A stretch of 64,000 bases of DNA from assembly GCA_030693065.1 (NCBI GenBank), contig JAUYBL010000009.1, positions 45,471 through 109,470 of the forward strand, given 5' to 3'. The stretch comes from Methylococcaceae bacterium (GTDB taxonomy: Bacteria > Pseudomonadota > Gammaproteobacteria > Methylococcales > Methylomonadaceae). How positions within the stretch are numbered: the stretch's first letter is position 1; each line of letters begins with the position of its first letter. The notes beneath the pieces are model-generated. The model searched no databases and was not told where the DNA came from. It saw only the letters and a list, made by a program, of their open reading frames with translations. A program made the translations under genes and the position numbers. Below, in pieces: positions 48,126 through 56,356 of this stretch.

Positions 48126-48610
48126 TTCTGGTTGCCGATGCCTCAGCGCTGATCGCCCTCGCAGCCTGCGACAGCCTCGCCTTGCTTGAAGCACTCTTCG
48201 GGACTGTATTGGTGCCAGAAACCGTATTTATTGAAGTCACGCCAGTAGACAAGCCCCAATCTGATCGACTGCGAAACTATCTGCGCGGCAAGGTCAGAAC
48301 GGTAGATATGAGGCACTTTGTCTATTTAGATGGTTTTGCTGACGCGGGCGAAACAGAGGCTATGCTACTCTATAAACAAATCGCCGCTGACTATCTGCTG
48401 ATAGACGACAAGCGTGGTCGCAAAGTTGCAAAAATTAACCAAATCAAAACGATAGGATCGCTTGGCGTCCTACTGCAAGCCAAGCGCGCTGGCTTAATCA
48501 ACTGCGTAGCCCCTCTGATCGAACAAATTGCCACGAGCCCGATTTTTATGAGTGAGGCTTTAGTGAAGACAGTGCTCGAATTAGCCGACGAGTCTTCAGA
48601 GCAAAGCTAG
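48122..48610 (+). CDS. DUF3368 PIN-like toxin
   Basis: A 162-residue PIN-fold protein starting at a TTG that overlaps the UPF0175 stop. Acidic residues of the nuclease site fall in VADASALIALA (D6), ETVFIEV (E), GETEAMLLY (E) and LLIDDKRGRKVA (DD). DUF3368 proteins are predicted RNases paired with UPF0175. The tail of about 20 residues is variable. Expected effect: inhibits growth by RNA cleavage if free of antitoxin. Confidence 0.82.
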   Translation: MILVADASALIALAACDSLALLEALFGTVLVPETVFIEVTPVDKPQSDRLRNYLRGKVRTVDMRHFVYLDGFADAGETEAMLLYKQIAADYLLIDDKRGRKVAKINQIKTIGSLGVLLQAKRAGLINCVAPLIEQIATSPIFMSEALVKTVLELADESSEQS

Positions 48611-48615
48611 CATAA

Positions 48616-48735
48616 CTCCCAGAAGTAAATTTACATAAAATAGACATTGCAGCTAGACGCTCTTTGGCCAATTGCGTGCTGGCTATCGTTCTTTACGCCG
48701 CGGCTCCTTGATGGGTATCATTCACGGCACCTGAA
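48616..48735 (+). pseudogene. murJ-type flippase remnant with internal deletion
   Basis: 48616-48672 matches 50501-50560 (end of an upstream gene and the start of the murJ-like frame), and 48679-48735 matches 50787-50843, further inside the same frame. So this is a diverged copy in which about 220 bases are lost. Stops and missing ATG (ATAAAATAG in place of ATGAAACAA) show it is dead. Confidence 0.75.
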
Positions 48736-48843
48736 TTTGAAATCTTTGACGGTTAATATTTTCAACCGGCAAGAGTAAAATTGACCAACAATCATTTATC
48801 TTTTCCAGACCTGATTCTATGTCCTTAAACGATATAACTAGCC

Positions 48844-49149
48844 ATGCCTAAGCTATACGAGTATTTCGGTCTAATCGTAATGTTCTACGCCAATGAGCAC
48901 GAACCCGTTCATGTTCACGGCAAATGCCAAGGGCGTGAATCGCGTGCCGAAATCATTTTGATTAACGGCATAGCTCAAGAAATATGCTATACCAACGTTG
49001 CAGGACGTGCTCCACTTGAGCCTAATGAAATGCGATTTTTTCAGGAGATTGTCACCATCAAAACCAATGAGATAGTTTCTAAATGGATAGACTTTTTTGT
49101 GCTACACAAATCCATCACACCTGAACGTATTAACCGGAGACTCAAATGA
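48844..49149 (+). CDS. DUF4160 protein, full-length copy
   Basis: A 101-residue DUF4160 protein: MPKLYEYFGLIVMFYANEHEPVHVHGKCQGRESRAE (shown in part), with the EHEPVHVH motif of the family. Usually paired with a DUF2442 gene, as here (stop/start overlap of four bases). Such pairs resemble toxin-antitoxin modules in layout but have no proven activity. A second, frameshifted copy is at 58156. Confidence 0.82.
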   Translation: MPKLYEYFGLIVMFYANEHEPVHVHGKCQGRESRAEIILINGIAQEICYTNVAGRAPLEPNEMRFFQEIVTIKTNEIVSKWIDFFVLHKSITPERINRRLK

Positions 49150-49421
49150 ACAACATCAACATCATCTCAGCAACGCTAATCGAGGAATATCGAATTCAAC
49201 TCGTTTTTGATGACAACACTGCGCAGGAAATCGATTTCAAACCATTTCTCACCCGCTCACACCACCCGGACATCCGTGCCTATCTGGATCCAGTCCGTTT
49301 TGCGGGTTTCAGAGTGGAATATGGTGAGCTGGTGTGGGGAGACTATGAGCTTTGCTTTCCAGTAATCGACCTCTACCGAAACACGATTGAGCACGATCAA
49401 TCAATGACCGCAGCAGCATGA
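49146..49421 (+). CDS. DUF2442 protein, copy 1
   Basis: A 91-residue DUF2442 protein with LVFDDNTAQEIDFKPFL and RVEYGELVWGDYELCFPVIDLYRNTIE. The family has a small beta-rich fold and is nearly always beside DUF4160. Its start overlaps the DUF4160 stop (ATGA). The pair could be a regulatory or TA-like module. The second DUF2442 is at 58434. Confidence 0.82.
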   Translation: MNNINIISATLIEEYRIQLVFDDNTAQEIDFKPFLTRSHHPDIRAYLDPVRFAGFRVEYGELVWGDYELCFPVIDLYRNTIEHDQSMTAAA

Positions 49422-49529
49422 AGCTTCGTTACAATCTTACCTTTACAGACACACGAAGAGCTAGGCAGTATATTGCAAGCCTTGCCCCCTGTATTTTCCG
49501 TATCAAAACCACTTTTAAGGAACAGTGTC

Positions 49530-49925
49530 ATGTATGCGATTGAATTTGAAACTGACATTACCGGTAACTTCATCGAACTAAAAGATTATGAGCAACTGCT
49601 TAACAAACACGCCAAAGTAATTGTATTGGTCGATGAAATAACAGAACAGCCAATTACGCAAACCATACAAGTAGAGATTGATGCCACAGGCCATATCCAT
49701 CCAATGGAAGCGCTGTCTTTTAAGCCTGTTGGCAGAGCATTGTTAACACTATTAGATACCACTACAGAAACAATGCCTTTACAGATAAACGAAGGGCGCG
49801 GCAGTGTGGCTCGAGCATTAACGCTGCTTTCATCACCACGCTTTGCTCACAGACCTGCTGCCAATACAACCGAAGTAATACAGCGCGTAACGGCCATGCG
49901 TGATGAATGGGACGTCAGTAAATGA
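49530..49925 (+). CDS. antitoxin-like protein paired with a PIN toxin
   Basis: A 131-residue protein; ATG 49530 has AAGGA nine bases upstream (the frame is open 19 codons earlier without support). The N-terminus MYAIEFETDITGNFIELKDYEQLL is the typical antitoxin type that precedes PIN toxins. The last ~85 residues (EALSFKPVGRALLTLLDTT ... RVTAMRDEWDVSK) are longer than usual for such antitoxins, which normally end near residue 80. Its stop overlaps the toxin start (ATGA). Confidence 0.7.
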   Translation: MYAIEFETDITGNFIELKDYEQLLNKHAKVIVLVDEITEQPITQTIQVEIDATGHIHPMEALSFKPVGRALLTLLDTTTETMPLQINEGRGSVARALTLLSSPRFAHRPAANTTEVIQRVTAMRDEWDVSK

Positions 49926-50335
49926 TTCGACCGGTTTATCTCGATACCTGCTGCGTCATTTATTTGCTTGAAGATGTTCCTCCTTTTAGCGAACAGATAC
50001 GCAAACACATGACCAACAATACCGATGCTGTCTTATGCGTATCGCCACTGGTTCGACTAGAGGCCTTAGTTAAACCGATTATCGATGGCAATACAGCGTT
50101 AATTACTGATTACGAAATTTTTTTGGCCGATCAACAATGGTTGATAATCGGAGATGCCGAATTTGACCGTGCGCTTACATTGCGCACACACCATAAAATA
50201 AAAACCCCGGACGCGCTCCATCTGGCGACAGCTATGCAACATAATTGCACCGAGTTCTGGACGAACGATGATCGATTGCAGCAAGCAGCTACTGGCATGG
50301 CAGTTAATATTTTTGATCGGCAAGGGCAAAATTGA
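49922..50335 (+). CDS. PIN-domain toxin (VapC-like)
   Basis: A 137-residue PIN nuclease. Conserved acids: D8 in VYLDTCCVIYLLED, E in VRLEALVKPI, D in KTPDALHLATAM and D in FWTNDDRL, all four of the VapC site. Predicted to cleave RNA. Coupled to the antitoxin upstream. The CC at 9-11 (DTCCVIYL) is common in this subgroup. Confidence 0.85.
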   Translation: MIRPVYLDTCCVIYLLEDVPPFSEQIRKHMTNNTDAVLCVSPLVRLEALVKPIIDGNTALITDYEIFLADQQWLIIGDAEFDRALTLRTHHKIKTPDALHLATAMQHNCTEFWTNDDRLQQAATGMAVNIFDRQGQN

Positions 50336-50342
50336 TCGCTAG

Positions 50343-50513
50343 CAAATCCAAGAATGGACTCAGCATGAACCTGATATTGCTTGCGTTTTACCGGTTTTTC
50401 AATCAAGCACCTGTGTATTGCATACCCAACCCGTATGCATTGCGCATGAAGAACCACTGCCTGTGATTGATGGGTTTCCTTATGTCAGCCCATCCACGGC
50501 ACTCCCGCAATAA
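50343..50513 (+). pseudogene. unidentified gene tail
   Basis: An open frame without a start, with protein-like text (EWTQHEPDIACVLPVFQ, AHEEPLPVIDGFPYVSPST) and a proper TAA. It ends seven bases before the murJ-like fragment, and its last bases are duplicated at 48616. It looks like the 3' end of a lost polysaccharide gene. I cannot name the family. Confidence 0.45.
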
Positions 50514-50519
50514 ATTTAC

Positions 50520-50969
50520 ATGAAACAAACATTGCAGCTAGGCGCTCTTTCGGCCACCAACATTGGCATCGCTTTCCTTTTCCAGTGGTATGTCATTACA
50601 CAATTGGGCCCAGGATTAGAGTCAGACGCTCTGTTTGCAGGCATGACAATTCCCCAACTTGTTTTGGCGGTTATCAGCGGCTCACTCATGCACGTATTAG
50701 TACCAATTCTCGCAGGAGAAAGCGAAGACCGTCTTAGGCATGATGCATGGAGCTTGCTTGTTCTTATTGGTGGGCTGTTCGGATTTCTGGCTGTCGTTCT
50801 TTACGCGACTGCGCCTTGGTGGGTGCCATTCACGGTACCGGGCTTTGATGAAACAGGAAAAACATTGACTGTTGAACTTACCCGCATTCAACTTATCAGT
50901 ATGGTATTTACGGCCGCATATCATGCCCAGCAAAGCGACAAAGACCTTCGTTTGATCAAGGAAAATTAA
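50520..50969 (+). pseudogene. truncated MurJ/MviN-type flippase
   Basis: The first ~118 residues (MKQTLQLGALSATNIGIAF, WYVITQLGPGLESDALFAG, LVLAVISGSLMHVLVPIL) are a good MurJ/MviN-family N-terminus with four transmembrane helices. After SMVFTA the frame switches to unrelated polar text (AYHAQQSDKDLRLIKEN) and ends. A functional member has about 450-510 residues and 12-14 helices. The last 16 codons look like the end of a different gene, since a ribosome site and a new start follow at once. Confidence 0.8.
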
Positions 50970-51025
50970 TGAGCCAGAAACTAATTTATGTCACGCAACC
51001 CTATTTTTCCCTTAATTTATTCTAA
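50969..51025 (+). pseudogene. DegT/DnrJ-type aminotransferase N-terminal fragment
   Basis: AAGGA precedes ATG 50969, which overlaps the previous stop (TAATG). The peptide MSQKLIYVTQPYF resembles the start of sugar aminotransferases (IxVTQPYLPP). It ends after 18 residues where the flippase begins. Short, so the assignment is tentative. Confidence 0.45.
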
Positions 51026-51028
51026 ATA

Positions 51029-52282
51029 ATGTCTCTTCCACGATTACGTAATAATATTGCCTCTTTGGGTGCCCTGCAAATGGCTAACTACCTAATTCCC
51101 CTAGTGACAGTGCCTTACCTCACGAGAATACTGGGCGTAGAAAGCTATGGAAAAATGGCATTAGTACAAGTGATTATGGCCTACTTTGCTTTAATTACCG
51201 ATTACGGCTTCTCCTGGAGCGCAACACGGAGCATCGCTGCAAATCGTGACGACCATGATTATGTTTCTCGAATATTTAGTTCAACCTGGTGCGCCCAGTG
51301 GCTATTAGCGAGTTTCGCGTTGACTGCTCTTCTTACAGCAATCGCGTTTATTCCAATGTTAAAGAGAGACGCATGGCTTTACTTAGTAGGCTTTACTACC
51401 GTACTAGGTAATGTTTTCGCCCCACTTTGGTTATTTCAAGGTTTAGAGCGCATGCGCGATATTGCGGTTATACAAACCACTGCACGCATAGTGGCATTAC
51501 CATTATTGTTTATTTATGTAAGCGGCCCTACCGACGTTATTTATGCCGTTTTAGTTGCAGGAATAGGAACTATGTTTGCCGGACTTACTTCACTGTTTTG
51601 GATAAAAAGAAAGCATCTGGTGAGTTGGCGCAAACCTACCATCCATGATGTGGGTAATGTCTTACTGCGAGATAGCACCTTATTTCTCTCGCGTGTTAGC
51701 ATTAGTTTTTATACAACCCTAACGCCATTGGCGTTGGGCATCATGGTTGACACGGCGGCAGTGGGTTATTTCAGTCTCGCTGATAAAGTGCGTACACTAG
51801 CTCAATCTATGCTTGATCCAGTTTCACAGGCACTATTTCCACGAATGAGTCATCTTTACGAGAATGACCGAGCGGCTGCACAAACATTGCTAAAGCGTTC
51901 GCTAGCTTTTGTCCTTCTTATCGCAGGATGTGCCACAACCGTGCTTTGGTTCGGAGCTGATATGATTATCATGCTACTAAGTGGTAAAGATTTTGGTGAA
52001 GCCGCGAAGGTACTCAAAGTTATCGCCTTCCTGCCGTTACTAGTCGGCTTGTCAAACGTATTTGGCGTTCAAGTTATGCTGCCTAATCAGCATAACAGAA
52101 TTTTTAATATTATCCTCGGTACCGCTGGCATACTCGGTCTTTGCATCATCTGGCCATTAACTTACCTTAATTCCGCGGTAGGTGCTGCGCAATCGATGCT
52201 CCTGGTAGAGCTTTTCGTAACAGCAACAATGGGCATTTATTTGTTGCGCAAAGGTTATTTGACTAATAGGCCTACAAATTGA
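51029..52282 (+). CDS. polysaccharide flippase (Wzx-like)
   Basis: A 417-residue membrane protein with about 12 hydrophobic helices, of the O-antigen/teichoic flippase family. SLGALQMANYLIPLVTVPYLTRILGVESYG is the usual N-terminal pattern (shown in part), followed by SWSATRSIAANRDD. It moves lipid-linked sugar repeats across the inner membrane. It starts the intact polysaccharide cluster and overlaps glf by four bases. Symbol left empty since Wzx names depend on the sugar. Confidence 0.9.
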   Translation: MSLPRLRNNIASLGALQMANYLIPLVTVPYLTRILGVESYGKMALVQVIMAYFALITDYGFSWSATRSIAANRDDHDYVSRIFSSTWCAQWLLASFALTALLTAIAFIPMLKRDAWLYLVGFTTVLGNVFAPLWLFQGLERMRDIAVIQTTARIVALPLLFIYVSGPTDVIYAVLVAGIGTMFAGLTSLFWIKRKHLVSWRKPTIHDVGNVLLRDSTLFLSRVSISFYTTLTPLALGIMVDTAAVGYFSLADKVRTLAQSMLDPVSQALFPRMSHLYENDRAAAQTLLKRSLAFVLLIAGCATTVLWFGADMIIMLLSGKDFGEAAKVLKVIAFLPLLVGLSNVFGVQVMLPNQHNRIFNIILGTAGILGLCIIWPLTYLNSAVGAAQSMLLVELFVTATMGIYLLRKGYLTNRPTN

Positions 52283-53373
52283 AATACAACTACCTTATCG
52301 TCGGAGCTGGCTTTGCCGGGGCAGTTTGCGCACAAAAACTGGCCGAATCAGGCAGAAGCGTTTTATTAATTGACATACGTCCGCATATTGGCGGCAACGC
52401 TTATGATAAATATGATGAGCATGGCGTACTTATACATCCATATGGCCCACATATTTTTCATACTAATAGTAAACGTATATTCGAGTACCTCTCCCTTTTC
52501 ACAGATTGGCGTTTTTATGAACACCGAGTGTTAGCTGTTTTAAATGGCGAAACCTATCCTATCCCGATAAACCGCACTACTATCAACAAATTATATGGTT
52601 TAGATCTGACAGAAGAGGGTGTAGAAAATTACCTGGAGAACATCCGTATTAAGAAAAATACAATTAAAACTAGCGAAGACGTTGTGCTGAACAGTGTTGG
52701 CGCAGATTTATGCGAGAAATTTTTTCGCAGTTACACGAAAAAGCAATGGGGGTTAGATCTATCGGAGCTCTCCGCTGGAGTAGCATCTAGAATTCCTACT
52801 CGTACAAACGATGACGACCGTTATTTTTCGGATACCTTCCAATTCATGCCATCCCAAGGTTATACCAAAATGTTCGAGCGTATGCTGGCAAACAAAAACA
52901 TTACCGTAAAGCTCTCTAGCTCCCTTGAAGACGCCAAGAAAACTGTAAGATGGGAAAAGATGATCTATACAGGCCCGATAGATGCCTACTTCAACTACTG
53001 CTTCGGTAAACTACCTTATCGCAGCCTTCGCTTTGAACATTTGCATTTGCCAGATACGCAGTGCTTCCAGGTAACAGGAACAATCAATTATCCTAACGAA
53101 CAACAATTTACTCGAATCACCGAATTCAAGCATCTTACCAAACAACAACACACCGGCAGCTCGATTGTTCGAGAATACCCGCAAGAGGAAGGGGATCCAT
53201 ACTACCCAGTACCCCGCAAAAAAAATGAAACCTTATTTAAACGCTATCAAGCTCTTACTGAACAAGAGAAAAATGTTGTATTTGTGGGACGTCTAGCCCA
53301 ATACCGTTATTACAATATGGATCAAGTTGTAGCTGCAGCACTTGCTTGTGCGGAGAAAATTATTAATGATTGA
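52279..53373 (+). CDS. glf: UDP-galactopyranose mutase
   Basis: Converts UDP-galactopyranose to UDP-galactofuranose with reduced FAD. The 364-residue protein starts at a TTG (KYNYLIVGAGFAGAVCAQ) that overlaps the flippase stop. Motifs: FAD-binding VGAGFAGAV, IGGNAYDKYDEHG, GPHIFHTNS, and the C-terminal FVGRLAQYRYYNMDQVVAAAL. So the surface polymer likely contains galactofuranose. The N-terminal AGFAGAVCAQ and YRYYNMD blocks are diagnostic. Confidence 0.95.
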   Translation: MKYNYLIVGAGFAGAVCAQKLAESGRSVLLIDIRPHIGGNAYDKYDEHGVLIHPYGPHIFHTNSKRIFEYLSLFTDWRFYEHRVLAVLNGETYPIPINRTTINKLYGLDLTEEGVENYLENIRIKKNTIKTSEDVVLNSVGADLCEKFFRSYTKKQWGLDLSELSAGVASRIPTRTNDDDRYFSDTFQFMPSQGYTKMFERMLANKNITVKLSSSLEDAKKTVRWEKMIYTGPIDAYFNYCFGKLPYRSLRFEHLHLPDTQCFQVTGTINYPNEQQFTRITEFKHLTKQQHTGSSIVREYPQEEGDPYYPVPRKKNETLFKRYQALTEQEKNVVFVGRLAQYRYYNMDQVVAAALACAEKIIND

Positions 53374-54331
53374 CCAAGATAAAATAATTGTTTGTTGCCC
53401 ACAAATCGTTACAGGTGGGCCTGAACTGCTTCATCAACTGGTCCATGAATTACGCGCAATAGGACGAGATGCAAAGATTGCATATTATCCATTTAATGAA
53501 AAATTCATTTGTCCTGAGCCTTATAGAAAATATGACGCGCCTCAAGGCGAACTAAGGGACGACCCCGATACTTTTGTAGTCATTCCAGAAGCAGACACAT
53601 GGATTACCAAACGATTAAACAAAGCTAAGATAGGCATTTGGTGGCTTTCTGTGGACAACTATTTTAACGCGACTCACCAGTCTCTCTTTAGGGATATTTA
53701 TATCCGCTATAGATTATTGATAAGCCATCGTGTGCCGATGTTCCAAATGAAGAGATTTATACATTTAACCCAAAGCTATTATGCCGAAGACTTTTTAAAA
53801 CGATGTAATATAAAACCATATCCTCTAACAGATTACATTGGACTAGAACATATAATAAAAAATAAAAACAGTCTCTTAGATAATAAAGAAAATATAGTTG
53901 TTTATAATCCGAAAAAAGGCCAAAAACAAACACAAGCACTTATTCAAGCCTATCCGGATATTAACTTTGTACCTCTTCAAAATATGACACCTGATCAAGT
54001 ATCAACGCTCTTACGGCGCGCAAAGCTCTACATTGACTTTGGCCCTCATCCCGGCAAAGATCGGCTACCAAGAGAAGCCGCAATTGCAGGATGCTGTGTA
54101 GTTACAGGTCGACGTGGTTCGGCAAATTATCATCAAGACGTACCAATTCAAAAACAATATAAGCTTAATGACAAAAGCATCGAATATATTGATCAATTTG
54201 GAAAACTAGCAAAGAATATTTTTATAAATTTCGAGCAACTTATAACCGATTTCGACCACTATAGAGCCAAAATAGCCATTGAACACGAAATATTCAGAAG
54301 CCAAGTTAGAAATATATTTGGGGAGGACTAA
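53366..54331 (+). CDS. glycosyltransferase-like protein (GT-B type)
   Basis: A 321-residue protein. ATG 53366 (MIDQDKIIVCCPQIVTGGPELLH) overlaps the end of glf by eight bases. The layout suggests two Rossmann-like halves: an N-terminal GGPELLHQLVHELRAIG segment and a C-terminal FGPHPGKDRLPREAAIAGCCVVTGRRG, which looks like a donor-binding region. A poor match to classical GT4, so I call it GT-like only. It is AT-richer than glf. Confidence 0.65.
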   Translation: MIDQDKIIVCCPQIVTGGPELLHQLVHELRAIGRDAKIAYYPFNEKFICPEPYRKYDAPQGELRDDPDTFVVIPEADTWITKRLNKAKIGIWWLSVDNYFNATHQSLFRDIYIRYRLLISHRVPMFQMKRFIHLTQSYYAEDFLKRCNIKPYPLTDYIGLEHIIKNKNSLLDNKENIVVYNPKKGQKQTQALIQAYPDINFVPLQNMTPDQVSTLLRRAKLYIDFGPHPGKDRLPREAAIAGCCVVTGRRGSANYHQDVPIQKQYKLNDKSIEYIDQFGKLAKNIFINFEQLITDFDHYRAKIAIEHEIFRSQVRNIFGED

Positions 54332-54387
54332 AATTTGTATTTGATTACAAATTTAAATCTCATCAACAACGATACTGAAGGATTAAA

Positions 54388-55278
54388 ATGAGCATCTGTG
54401 CAATTATTATCTCTTACCACCCTTCTGAAGAAATAATTGATAACATAAACATATTACTTGACCAAGTTGGTGATATTTTAATTGTCGACAATGGTTCAGG
54501 CCCATCAACGAAAGAGTTATTTGGTAAATTAAAAAAACACCAAAAAATAAACATTATTTATAATGAAGAAAATATTGGCATTGCTGCTGCATTAAATATA
54601 GGTGTAAATAAAGCAAAAAATAAAGGTTATGAGTGGGTAATAACTTTTGACCAAGATAGTCTATCTTCACCGCAAATGATTGAAAATATGCTAAAGGCTT
54701 ATGATGCTCATCCAATGAAGGAAAAAGTTGTAAGCTTATCACCTAAATTAGTAGATAAAGCTGCAAAGGAGATTGGCAGCGTTTATTTGAGCCCTGATAA
54801 ATATGAAGATTTACCTTATATTGAAACGCAGGAGATAATAACATCAGGGAATATGCTTAAATTAAGCATTTTTGATACAGTTGGATATTTTAACGAATTA
54901 CTATTTATTGATTACGTTGATGTTGAGTTTTGTTTTCGCTGCATAACTCGTGACTACAAAATACTAAAAATTAAAAATGCAGTACTATTTCATAATATTG
55001 GCTTCCCAACCTACCATAAATTATTATGGAAAACACCAATTGCCATAAATCATGGGGCTTTGAGACGCTACTACATAGCTAGAAATGCAACTTATACATT
55101 CAAAAGTTTTATTTTTATTCAGCCCATTATGGTACTTAATAATGCATTTGGGCTATTAAAAAACTTGATAATAGTAGCCATTTTTGAAAACAACCGTAAA
55201 AGAAAATTGACTGCAACTCTCCTTGGCATTTTTGATGGTATATTTAATAGAATGGGAAAGTGTAAAATATCAATTTAG
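54388..55278 (+). CDS. family 2 glycosyltransferase (rhamnosyltransferase-like)
   Basis: A 296-residue GT2. Motifs: ICAIIISYHPSEEIIDNI, ILIVDNGSG, NEENIGIAAALNIGV, and DQDS (the DxD metal site) with LFIDYVDVEFCFR. This resembles rhamnosyltransferases of the RfbF/WbbL group. Base composition is clearly AT-rich (about 65-70% by eye), unlike the flanking genes, which points to recent transfer. The following 136 bases hold nothing but AT-rich sequence. Confidence 0.85.
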   Translation: MSICAIIISYHPSEEIIDNINILLDQVGDILIVDNGSGPSTKELFGKLKKHQKINIIYNEENIGIAAALNIGVNKAKNKGYEWVITFDQDSLSSPQMIENMLKAYDAHPMKEKVVSLSPKLVDKAAKEIGSVYLSPDKYEDLPYIETQEIITSGNMLKLSIFDTVGYFNELLFIDYVDVEFCFRCITRDYKILKIKNAVLFHNIGFPTYHKLLWKTPIAINHGALRRYYIARNATYTFKSFIFIQPIMVLNNAFGLLKNLIIVAIFENNRKRKLTATLLGIFDGIFNRMGKCKISI

Positions 55279-55414
55279 ATCCGCTATAAATAAATGGCTT
55301 GTATTATTTATCCATAAATATATAAATTACACAATAATTATAGTTATTACTTTAGTAATTTATTATTGCCTTATAAAACAAGGCCCCCCTCTTATTTTTT
55401 AAATTAAAATTCGA

Positions 55415-56356
55415 ATGCAAGTTACAATTATTATTGTGAATTGGAATGCTGGCAATCTGCTCGCCGAAGCTATCACAAGCATATCCGAATACCATCAAGG
55501 ACTGGTTGCCTCTATTATTATTGTTGATAATGCATCCAGCGACGACTCCCTTTCTAGAATTGAGGCCATTAAAAAATTTCCATGTCCGCTTAAGATAATC
55601 CGAAATTTAGAAAATATTGGTTTCGCTGCCGCCTGCAATCAAGGGGCGACAATAGCTTCGACGCCCTATCTGTTATTCCTTAACCCAGATACCCGTTTAT
55701 ACGAAAACTCACTAGATACGCCGTTATCGTTCATGGCTAATCCTGAAAATGCAAAAATTGGCATTTGCGGAATTCAATTAATTAATGAATCAGGTCAAGT
55801 TGATCGCAGTTGCGCACGTTTTCCCTCTCTCCAAAGCATCACAGCACATGCAATTGGTCTGAACAGAATAATTTTGCCTCTTGAACATTTCATGTCTGAA
55901 TGGGATCACATGCAAACTCGCCAAGTCGATCAGGTAATCGGAGCTTTTTTTCTGGTTAGACGTGATCTGTTTGAAAAACTGAGAGGCTTTGATGAGCGCT
56001 TTTTTGTTTATTTTGAAGAAGTTGATTTTAGCTTTCGAGCCTATCATCTGGGCTGGCAATCTGTGTATGTTGCCGATGCTCAAGCTTTTCATGCTGGCGG
56101 CGGTACGTCTAAACAGGTTAAAGCAGCACGGCTGTTCTACTCAATTCGAAGTCGCCTGCTTTATGGGTTTAAACATTTTTCGCCTGCCGCTGCTTGGGCA
56201 GTACTTGCAGTAACCATTTTGCTAGAACCGATTTCTCGGATAGTTTTTTCCGTCGTTCGTGCAAGCTGGCGTGATGCTTTTTATACTCTCCAAGGCTATA
56301 GGATGTTGTTACAAGCCCTGCCATCAACTCTTCGCACTGCCACTCGGAAGAATTGA
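55415..56356 (+). CDS. family 2 glycosyltransferase (WbbL-like)
   Basis: A 313-residue GT2: VTIIIVNWNAGNLL, IIVDNASSDDS, NPDTR (metal site), GAFFLVRRDLFEKLRGFDERFFVYFEEVDFSFR (shown in part) and an amphipathic C-terminal membrane-associated segment (AVLAVTILLEPISRIVFSVV). The pattern is that of rhamnosyl or related transferases of O-antigen assembly. It is directly adjacent to the next transferase (ATG follows the stop by zero bases). Confidence 0.9.
   Translation: MQVTIIIVNWNAGNLLAEAITSISEYHQGLVASIIIVDNASSDDSLSRIEAIKKFPCPLKIIRNLENIGFAAACNQGATIASTPYLLFLNPDTRLYENSLDTPLSFMANPENAKIGICGIQLINESGQVDRSCARFPSLQSITAHAIGLNRIILPLEHFMSEWDHMQTRQVDQVIGAFFLVRRDLFEKLRGFDERFFVYFEEVDFSFRAYHLGWQSVYVADAQAFHAGGGTSKQVKAARLFYSIRSRLLYGFKHFSPAAAWAVLAVTILLEPISRIVFSVVRASWRDAFYTLQGYRMLLQALPSTLRTATRKN

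Noticed and set aside
49922..50335. Restriction-modification or CBASS-type defence system in the accessory region
   Set aside because: The small genes fit TA-like families; no methyltransferase, cyclase or effector set is present.
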